DNA from: Actinomycetota bacterium
GTDB taxonomy: Bacteria > Actinomycetota > Acidimicrobiia > Acidimicrobiales > GCA-2861595
Reading direction: 5' to 3'
Assembly (NCBI GenBank): GCA_016781225.1
Contig: JADDQT010000146.1
Span: forward strand, 1-5,614
DNA: 5,614 nucleotides
In this document: positions 1 through 5,614 of the stretch, piece by piece
Layout: every line of letters starts with the position of its first letter
How positions within the stretch are numbered: position 1 is the stretch's first letter
Position numbers and translations under genes: made by a program
The notes under the pieces: model-generated
What the model saw: the letters and a program-made list of their open reading frames with translations, nothing else
The model's database searches: none
Told to the model about the DNA's origin: nothing

Positions 1-1159
1 CGGGAACGTCCGCCGCCAGGCCGTCGAGGCGCACCGCCTGCTTCCCCTCGTCGCCGACGCGCGCCACCACCACGGCCTGGCCCGCGGCCAGGTCACGAGG
101 CCCGAGCTCGACTCGGAGCGGCACGCCGCGAAGCTCCCAGTCGTTGAACTTGAAGCCCGGCGACGCATCGCGCATGTCCACGTGGGCTCGCACGCCTCGG
201 CCCTCCAGGTCCGCGGCAATGCGGCTCGCGGCCTCGTCCACGGCGGCCCGCTCGTCGCCCCTGCCGATGGGGACGATGACCACCTGGTGGGGGGCCAGGC
301 CGGGCGGGAGGACGAGCCCCCGGTCGTCGCCGTGGGCCATGATCACCGCACCCAGCATCCGCGTGCTCAGCCCCCAAGACGTGGTGTGGCAGTGGACGAG
401 CTCGTTGACCTCGTTGGAGTACGTGATGTCGAAGGCCTTGGCGAAGTTGTCGCCCATGTAGTGCGAGGTGGCCGACTGCAGCGCCCTGCGGTCGCGCGTC
501 ATGGCCTCGATGGTGAAGGTTCGAAGCGCGCCGGCGAAGCGCTCCCCCGGCGTCTTCTCCCCCTCGATCACCGGTATGGCCGCCACGTCGCGAGCGAAGG
601 TCACGTAGATGCCGAGCATCCGCATCGTCTCGGCCATGGCGTCGGCCCCGTCGGCGTGAGCGGTGTGGCCCTCCTGCCAGAGGAACTCGGTTGTGCGCAG
701 GAACAAGCGCGGCCGTAGCTCCCAGCGGACCACGTTGGCCCATTGGTTCACGAGGAGGGGAAGGTCACGGTGGCTCGAGATCCACCGGGAGAACATCTCG
801 CCGATGACCGTCTCCGAGGTGGGCCGAACCACCAGCGGCTCCTCCAGCTCCTTGCCGCCGGCGTGGGTGACGACCGCCAGCTCGGGCGAGAAGCCCTCCA
901 CGTGCTCTGCTTCACGCTTGAGGTAGCTCTCGGGGATGAGCAGCGGGAAGTAGGCGTTCTGGTGACCCGTCTGCTTGAACATCTGGTCGAGGCGCGCCTG
1001 GAGCAGCTCCCACATGCGATAGCCGTAGGGCCGGATCACCATGGTGCCCTTCGCCGGACCCCGGTCGGCCAGCTCGGCCTTCAACACCAGCTCGTTGTAC
1101 CAAGCCGAGAAGTCCTCGCCCTGAGGCGTGATGCCCAGGTTCCTGTCCTTGGCCGCCAT
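1..1159 (-). CDS. proS: Prolyl-tRNA synthetase, archaeal/eukaryote type (5' part, 386 codons, cut by window edge)
   Basis: Class II aminoacyl-tRNA synthetase that charges tRNA-Pro with proline in the cytoplasm. Read on the minus strand from ATG at 1159, the frame stays open to base 1. Visible landmarks: N-terminal GITPQGEDFSAWYNELV (residues 9-25), RPYGYRMWE (43-51), the proline-pocket PTSET (113-117), motif 2 from RPRLFLRTTEFLWQEGHTAH (149-168), TTSWGLSTR (259-267) and motif 3 around MAHGDDRGLVLPP (274-286). An anticodon-binding domain begins near APHQVVIVPI (289-298). The missing C-terminus should be roughly 90-100 residues. The large editing insertion of the E. coli-type enzyme does not lie between motifs 2 and 3, so this is the shorter archaeal/eukaryote-like form. 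The start is fixed by the conserved ITPQ segment ten residues in. There is no properly spaced ribosome binding site, and only 23 nt separate it from the divergent neighbour. Confidence 0.97.
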   Translation of the reverse strand, partial: MAAKDRNLGITPQGEDFSAWYNELVLKAELADRGPAKGTMVIRPYGYRMWELLQARLDQMFKQTGHQNAYFPLLIPESYLKREAEHVEGFSPELAVVTHAGGKELEEPLVVRPTSETVIGEMFSRWISSHRDLPLLVNQWANVVRWELRPRLFLRTTEFLWQEGHTAHADGADAMAETMRMLGIYVTFARDVAAIPVIEGEKTPGERFAGALRTFTIEAMTRDRRALQSATSHYMGDNFAKAFDITYSNEVNELVHCHTTSWGLSTRMLGAVIMAHGDDRGLVLPPGLAPHQVVIVPIGRGDERAAVDEAASRIAADLEGRGVRAHVDMRDASPGFKFNDWELRGVPLRVELGPRDLAAGQAVVVARVGDEGKQAVRLDGLAADVP

Positions 1160-1163
1160 TCCC

Positions 1164-1179
1164 CGGACGCTAGCGTTCG
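1164..1179. promoter_or_regulatory. Palindromic divergent promoter candidate between proS and the SCP2 gene
   Basis: The 16-bp sequence CGGACGCTAGCGTTCG is a palindrome except for one mismatched pair; its core ACGCTAGCGT (1167-1176) is perfect. It sits in the middle of the 23-nt gap between the two start codons. On the plus strand, TAGCGT (1171-1176) fits the actinobacterial -10 pattern TANNNT and ends 6 nt before the ATG at 1183. By symmetry the minus strand reads TAGCGT at 1172-1167, ending 7 nt before the proS ATG at 1159. Neither gene has a spaced Shine-Dalgarno sequence. The simplest reading is one symmetric promoter core firing leaderless transcripts both ways. It could also, or instead, be an operator. 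The palindrome is seen; the promoter role is inferred. Confidence 0.5.
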
Positions 1180-1182
1180 ACC

Positions 1183-1602
1183 ATGGCCGACAAGCACCCC
1201 TTCCTGAGCGACGATTGGCTGGCCGAGGCCCGACGCATGGGCAAGGAGTACGCCGACCAGCTCGACGCCGGCGAGTACCTCATCAGGATGAACCAGGTCA
1301 TCACCGAGGTGCCCTTCGGCGACGGCACCCTCCACACCCACATTGACAGCTCGTCGGGGACCATGGAGATCGAGACCGGCCACCTCGAGGAGCCCGACGT
1401 GACGGTCACCCTCGACTACGAGACGGCCAGGGCGGTCTTCATCGAGGGCAAGCCCGACGCCGGCATGCAGGCGTTCATGGCCGGCAAGGTGGTGGTCCAG
1501 GGCGACATGACCAAGCTCCTGCTCGCCATGCAGCAGGAGAAGATCACCCCCGACCCCAGGGCCGCCGAGCTGCACAAGCGCATCCAGGACATAACCGCCT
1601 GA
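1183..1602 (+). CDS. SCP2 sterol-binding domain-containing protein
   Basis: A 139-residue soluble protein with no signal peptide or membrane segment, matching a stand-alone SCP-2 domain, a small fold with a hydrophobic tunnel that binds lipids or acyl-CoA-like ligands. The N-terminus HPFLSDDWLAEARRM (residues 5-19) resembles the usual lead-in of actinobacterial members. Strand-rich text follows: DGTLHTHIDSSSGTMEIETG (47-66) and PDVTVTLDYETARAVF (71-86). The family's closing signature FMAGKVVVQGDMTKLLLAMQ spans 98-117. ATG at 1183 is chosen over the in-frame ATG at 1237 because it keeps the FLSDDWL segment and sits 6 nt after a TAGCGT hexamer. The stop overlaps the next gene by 4 nt, so the two are probably co-transcribed and translationally coupled. 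The ligand cannot be read from sequence. Confidence 0.88.
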   Translation: MADKHPFLSDDWLAEARRMGKEYADQLDAGEYLIRMNQVITEVPFGDGTLHTHIDSSSGTMEIETGHLEEPDVTVTLDYETARAVFIEGKPDAGMQAFMAGKVVVQGDMTKLLLAMQQEKITPDPRAAELHKRIQDITA

Positions 1603-2105
1603 CATCCGCAGACGAGGGCGCCGAGCAGGAGTTCCAGCGGCTGGTCGCCGGCCTCGACTACCCGCTGTTCATCATCACCGTCGCCGCCGGCGGCGAGCGG
1701 TCGGGGTGCCTGATCGGGTTCGCCACCCAGTGCAGCATCCACCCGCCTCGCTACTGGGCCTGCGTCTCCAAGACGAACCGGACCTGGAAGGTGGCGGTCC
1801 GGGCCCAGACCATGGTGGTCCACGTGCCGAGCCCCGAGGAGCGGGCCCTGGTCGAGCTCTTCGGCGGGGAGACGGGTGACGACGTCGACAAGTTCTCCCT
1901 TGTCCCATGGGAGCCGGGGCCCGACGGGGTGACACCTGTGCTGTCCGGTTGCCGCCGCTGGTTCGCCGGCCGGATCCTCCAACAGGTGGACTCGGGCGAC
2001 CACACGAGCTTCCTCCTCGAGCCCTTCGCCGCCTCCTCCGGCCCTGAGGAGGGGCAGATCGGCTTCCAGGATGCTCGGGACGTGACCCCCGGCCACGAGC
2101 CTTGA
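1599..2105 (+). CDS. Flavin reductase-like, FMN-binding split-barrel protein (probable CTG start)
   Basis: Predicted 168-residue member of the flavin reductase-like family, which binds FMN and often reduces it with NAD(P)H for a partner oxygenase; the real substrate is unknown. The diagnostic part is N-terminal: LDYPLFIITVAAGGERSGCL (residues 19-38), GFATQCSIHPPRYWACVSKTN (40-60), then GGETGDDVDKF and GCRRWFAGRILQQVDSGDHTSFLLEP further on. The first in-frame GTG is at 1791 (residue 65), and starting there would delete the flavin-binding half. No ATG, GTG or TTG lies upstream in this frame near the previous stop, whereas CTG at 1599 forms a CTGA overlap with the SCP2 stop, the geometry normally seen as ATGA or GTGA. 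AGGA at 1586-1589 lies 9 nt before it. Function is moderately sure; the CTG start is inferred and could be a sequence error. Confidence 0.8.
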   Translation: MTSADEGAEQEFQRLVAGLDYPLFIITVAAGGERSGCLIGFATQCSIHPPRYWACVSKTNRTWKVAVRAQTMVVHVPSPEERALVELFGGETGDDVDKFSLVPWEPGPDGVTPVLSGCRRWFAGRILQQVDSGDHTSFLLEPFAASSGPEEGQIGFQDARDVTPGHEP

Positions 2106-2116
2106 CCCCCTGCCTG

Positions 2117-2167
2117 CTTCTGGTAGCCAGGACGGTGCTCCAACAGGCGCGTTGTGGCTACCGGAAG
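2117..2167. terminator. 13-bp inverted repeat between convergent genes, probable two-way terminator
   Basis: CTTCTGGTAGCCA (2117-2129) pairs with TGGCTACCGGAAG (2155-2167) over 13 positions including one G-T wobble, around a 25-nt loop. It lies almost midway between the two facing stop codons, 11 nt after the flavin reductase stop and 10 nt after the kinase stop as read on its own strand. There is no T-run on either strand, so it is not a classic intrinsic terminator, but U-poor hairpins are common at actinobacterial gene ends. The inverted repeat is directly seen; termination is inferred from its position. Confidence 0.6.
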
Positions 2168-2177
2168 GAGCGATGGC

Positions 2178-4133
<1,956 letters not shown>

Positions 4134-4154
4134 TCGCGACGTGGCCACGGATCG

Positions 4155-4160
4155 AGGGTA
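4155..4160 (-). promoter_or_regulatory. Candidate -10 element for the kinase gene (TACCCT)
   Basis: Read on the minus strand, TACCCT matches the TANNNT -10 pattern and is followed after exactly 6 nt (CGATCC) by the in-frame GTG at 4148. That is the arrangement of leaderless actinobacterial transcripts. No convincing -35 box is visible 16-18 nt upstream. If this is right, the kinase starts at 4148, five residues earlier than the ATG at 4133. Short motifs like this occur by chance, so confidence is low. Confidence 0.35.
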
Positions 4161-4208
4161 GTGGGTGAGCAGGCTCGATCCGGGGACCGTCCGGCGGCCG
4201 GAATGCCC

Positions 4209-4272
4209 CAGCGCCGGCGGCAAGAACCTCCAGCGCCTGCGGCAAGAACGAGCCTGCGCCTGCGGCAAGAAT
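4209..4272 (+). repeat. Three imperfect direct repeats upstream of the membrane-protein gene
   Basis: Copies of a 19-bp unit lie at 4209-4227 (CAGCGCCGGCGGCAAGAAC), 4231-4249 (CAGCGCCTGCGGCAAGAAC) and 4254-4272 (CTGCGCCTGCGGCAAGAAT). They share GCGCC(T/G)GCGGCAAGAA and start 22 and 23 bp apart, about two helical turns, so all present the same DNA face. The spacing is not a multiple of three, so the middle copy would be read in another frame from the outer two, which argues for a DNA-level element rather than a protein repeat. The last copy ends in AAGAAT, a fair -10 hexamer (4 of 6 to TATAAT), 6 nt before the GTG at 4279. In the first two copies the final T is C. Possible roles are an activator or repressor array, or duplicated promoter modules. 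Confidence 0.7.
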
Positions 4273-4278
4273 GAGTCA

Positions 4279-4695
4279 GTGCGCCTGGGCCCCATCACGC
4301 TTCGCCAAGTGGTGTTCGCCGCCTTGCTGGCGGTGGCCGGCGGGTCGCTCTACCTGGCAGGCACCCTGCACGACGACTCGCTCACAGCCGGTGCCCGGTC
4401 GGGGGTCGTGCGGTCGGTGTTGCCCCGGCCCGGCAGCATCCAGGTCCGCCAGACCGAGGTCCAGGTGGAGCTGGACAGCACCTACACGGCCGAGCTGGCC
4501 ATCAACGGCACCACCATTCCAGACGACCAGCTGGCCGTCATTCAGGGCCTGAACCGCATCTCGTACACGCCCGGCTCCGGTCGGGAGATCGAGGCGCTCC
4601 CGGCGGGCAACAACTGCGCCGTCGTGCGGTTCCGGCCCGTCGCCGGCACGAGCGGGGAGCCGGGCAGCTATCGCTGGTGCTTCAGCGTTCAATAG
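4279..4695 (+). CDS. Membrane-anchored extracytoplasmic protein of unknown function
   Basis: I cannot assign a named family, though the C-terminal pattern resembles unnamed conserved hypothetical proteins of actinobacteria. From GTG 4279 the product is 138 residues: a short basic N-terminus VRLGPITLRQ (1-10), one hydrophobic helix VVFAALLAVAGGSLYLAGTL (11-30), then about 108 residues predicted outside by the positive-inside rule. The outer part looks beta-rich and Ig-like: QVRQTEVQVELDSTYTAELA (55-74), INGTTIPDDQLAV (75-87), RISYTPGSGREIEALPAG (93-110), and two cysteines (113, 134) that could form a disulfide. The start is chosen because upstream sequence is repeat DNA; an in-frame GTG at 4165 would add 38 low-complexity residues before the helix. 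There is no Shine-Dalgarno; AAGAAT lies 6 nt upstream. It is divergent from the PASTA kinase and 139 nt ahead of the Asp23 gene, so an envelope role is plausible but inferred. Confidence 0.75.
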   Translation: MRLGPITLRQVVFAALLAVAGGSLYLAGTLHDDSLTAGARSGVVRSVLPRPGSIQVRQTEVQVELDSTYTAELAINGTTIPDDQLAVIQGLNRISYTPGSGREIEALPAGNNCAVVRFRPVAGTSGEPGSYRWCFSVQ

Positions 4696-4743
4696 GGATC
4701 GTCGGCGAAGTGGCCGTGCTCGGCCGTCATCGAACCGGCGCTC

Positions 4744-4772
4744 GGAAGTTATCTCTGCTGATGGGCTAGAAA
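4744..4772 (+). promoter_or_regulatory. Weak promoter candidate for the Asp23 operon
   Basis: The 139-nt gap 4696-4834 must hold any separate promoter for the Asp23 genes. The best candidate is TAGAAA (4767-4772) with GGAAGT (4744-4749) 17 nt upstream. TAGAAA is a fair -10; the -35 match is poor for the main sigma factor, although GGAA is reminiscent of ECF-type -35 boxes. It would give a leader of roughly 55 nt. The alternative is read-through from the membrane-protein gene. Confidence 0.22.
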
Positions 4773-4820
4773 GAGGGAGCACTGAGAACGCCCGAGCCCG
4801 TGGTGGCCCTCACGAGTCTT

Positions 4821-4826
4821 GGAGGA
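4821..4826 (+). promoter_or_regulatory. Strong ribosome binding site that decides the Asp23 start
   Basis: GGAGGA is a near-ideal Shine-Dalgarno, ending 8 nt before ATG 4835. Another ATG at 4828 lies only 1 nt from the site and out of frame, so 4835 is the start. It is the only clear Shine-Dalgarno in the window. Confidence 0.85.
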
Positions 4827-4834
4827 CATGCCCT

Positions 4835-5284
4835 ATGAGTCAGCAATCCAGATCGTCCACAGACGTGCAGCAGGCCGGCGGTAACGCCCTGGTCACGGAG
4901 CAGGGGCGCACCTCGATTGCCGACTCGGTGGTGCTCAAGGTCGCCGGAGTGGCGGCCCGTGAGGTCAATGGCGTCCACGCCATGGGTTCGGGCGGGGCGC
5001 GAGCCTTCGGCGCCCTGAAGGACAAGCTCGGTGCCAGTGGCCAAAGCCCGTCCCAGGGCGTGAGCGTCGAGGTCGGCGAGCGGCAGGCCGCCATCGACAT
5101 CGATCTCGTCGTCGAGTACGGCGTGTCGATCCCCGACGTCTCCCAGGCGGTGCGACGCAACGTGATCCAGCGGGTGGAACGCATGACGGGCCTCGAGGTC
5201 ACCGAGGTCAACCTCTCGGTCGACGACGTGTACCTGGGGGGCGACGACGAGGAAGAGGAGCCCGAACCCGCACGAGTGCAGTGA
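4835..5284 (+). CDS. Asp23/Gls24 family envelope stress response protein
   Basis: A 149-residue cytoplasmic protein of the Asp23/Gls24 (DUF322) family. In Staphylococcus aureus Asp23 is held at the membrane by AmaP and its loss induces cell-wall stress genes; the molecular activity is unknown. Family features in order: TEQGRTSIADSVVLKVAGVAAREVNGVHAM (residues 21-50, given as span with key residues G24, I28, A38-G46), a glycine-rich stretch (51-70), GVSVEVGERQAAIDIDLVVEYG (75-96 span), IPDVSQAVRRNVIQRVERM (99-117) and GLEVTEVNLSVDDVYL (119-134). The tail DDEEEEPEP (137-145) is strongly acidic. There is no signal peptide or membrane segment, as expected. The start is set by GGAGGA at 4821-4826. 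The last four bases overlap the next gene as GTGA, which indicates translational coupling to a second Asp23-like gene. Confidence 0.95.
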   Translation: MSQQSRSSTDVQQAGGNALVTEQGRTSIADSVVLKVAGVAAREVNGVHAMGSGGARAFGALKDKLGASGQSPSQGVSVEVGERQAAIDIDLVVEYGVSIPDVSQAVRRNVIQRVERMTGLEVTEVNLSVDDVYLGGDDEEEEPEPARVQ

Positions 5285-5614
5285 CGCCCGCACGCAGTGC
5301 CGGCGAAGAGGTCGATCCCGACGCCGTCTCCGCCGCGGCACTCTCCTGCCCGGATGTGGCAGCGCTGTCGGGGGGCATCGCAGGAGAGGTGGCCACCTAC
5401 CTGCCCGGCCGCAGAGTGGCCGGCGTGCGCCTCACCGACGACGAGGTCGAGATCCACATCGTCGCCCGCTGGGACACGAACCTCCCGGAGTTGGCAGACG
5501 CCGTACGCCGGGCCGTGAAGCCGGTCACCGGGGGGATGCGCACCTCGGTATACGTGGAGGACATCGAGGTCCCGGACGAGGGCCCGGCCGCCGCAGCGCA
5601 AGCCAGTGCCCTAG
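5281..5614 (+). CDS. Asp23-like small protein, divergent paralogue of the preceding gene (3' end outside window)
   Basis: Starts at GTG 5281 inside the GTGA overlap with the Asp23 stop and runs open for 111 codons to the window edge; the TAG formed by the last bases is out of frame. After a variable N-terminus come LSCPDVAALSGGIAGEVATY (21-40), LPGRRVAGVRLTDDEVEIHI (41-60), LADAVRRAVKPV (71-82) and RTSVYVEDIEVPDEG (87-101), then an alanine-rich tail that suggests the stop is near. It follows the order of Asp23: a helix with the GG turn, a strand pair (GVRLTDDEVEIHIVARW against GVSVEVGERQAAIDIDLVVEY), a helix sharing AVRR, and a closing strand (SVYVEDIEV against EVNLSVDDVYL). The central glycine-rich loop is shorter. 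It is probably a partner of the first Asp23; similar pairs occur in actinobacterial Asp23 operons, often with amaP-like genes downstream, which would lie beyond this window. Confidence 0.82.
   Translation, partial: MTPARSAGEEVDPDAVSAAALSCPDVAALSGGIAGEVATYLPGRRVAGVRLTDDEVEIHIVARWDTNLPELADAVRRAVKPVTGGMRTSVYVEDIEVPDEGPAAAAQASAL

Noticed and set aside
93..743. Frames of 178-216 codons on both strands within proS
   Set aside because: The proS frame is continuous with motifs 2 and 3 intact over this region; the others are Arg/Gly/His-rich shadows.
1416..2096. 226-codon minus-strand frame and the related 1081-1605 frame opposite the SCP2 and flavin genes
   Set aside because: Low-complexity, motif-free translations; the plus strand carries recognisable families over the same bases.
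1791..2105. GTG 1791 as start of the flavin reductase
   Set aside because: It would remove the conserved residues 19-60 that define the FMN-binding region, although this frame is open and family-like upstream.
4165..4278. Longer start (GTG 4165) for the membrane protein
   Set aside because: The extra 38 residues are encoded by the direct-repeat DNA, with the middle repeat in a different frame from the others, and would place an arginine- and cysteine-rich tail before the membrane helix.
4271..4552. ATG 4271 opening another plus frame over the membrane-protein gene
   Set aside because: Gives a Trp/Arg/Pro-rich product without a membrane helix or any motif, and shadows the better supported frame.
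4712..4725. Small hairpin GGCCGTGCTCGGCC after the membrane-protein gene as a terminator
   Set aside because: Only a 5-bp stem with no T-run; such short hairpins are frequent by chance at this GC content.
4748..4768. SigB/SigF-type stress promoter (GTTA ... GGGCTA) before the Asp23 gene
   Set aside because: The two boxes are only 11 nt apart, shorter than the roughly 14-18 nt these promoters need.

Overview
The window is dense, very GC-rich bacterial DNA with strong G/C preference at third codon positions. It has GTG and probably CTG starts, 4-nt stop/start overlaps, and several starts without a Shine-Dalgarno sequence but with a TANNNT-type hexamer 6-7 nt upstream. Together with the gene content (SCP2-like protein, FMN-split-barrel flavin reductase, PASTA kinase, tandem Asp23-type genes, archaeal/eukaryote-type prolyl-tRNA synthetase) this points to a high-GC actinobacterium, plausibly class Acidimicrobiia. 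The class assignment is inference.

Layout. (1) 1-1159, minus: 5' part of proS, running off the left edge. (2) 1160-1182: a 23-nt gap between two divergent start codons, filled by a near-perfect 16-bp palindrome that puts a TAGCGT hexamer 6-7 nt before each start. (3) 1183-2105, plus: a two-gene unit of an SCP2-like lipid-binding protein and a flavin-reductase-type protein, overlapping by 4 nt, the second apparently starting with CTG. (4) 2106-2177: gap between convergent genes carrying a 13-bp inverted repeat with a 25-nt loop, probably a two-way terminator. (5) 2178-4133, minus: a transmembrane Ser/Thr kinase with four PASTA domains. (6) 4149-4278: divergent intergenic region with three imperfect direct repeats at 22-23 bp spacing. 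(7) 4279-4695, plus: an unnamed single-pass membrane protein with an extracytoplasmic domain. (8) 4835-5614, plus: an Asp23/Gls24 family gene, then an overlapping second gene for a shorter Asp23-like protein cut by the right edge.

How the parts may work together. The left half is housekeeping (tRNA charging) back to back with a small lipid/flavin unit. The right half looks like a cell-envelope locus: a kinase of the type that senses peptidoglycan fragments, facing a membrane-anchored surface protein and an Asp23 pair of the type linked to envelope stress. Co-function of kinase and Asp23 genes is inferred from position and family knowledge only. No tRNA, rRNA, CRISPR array or mobile element was seen, and no gene-free stretch exceeds about 140 nt.
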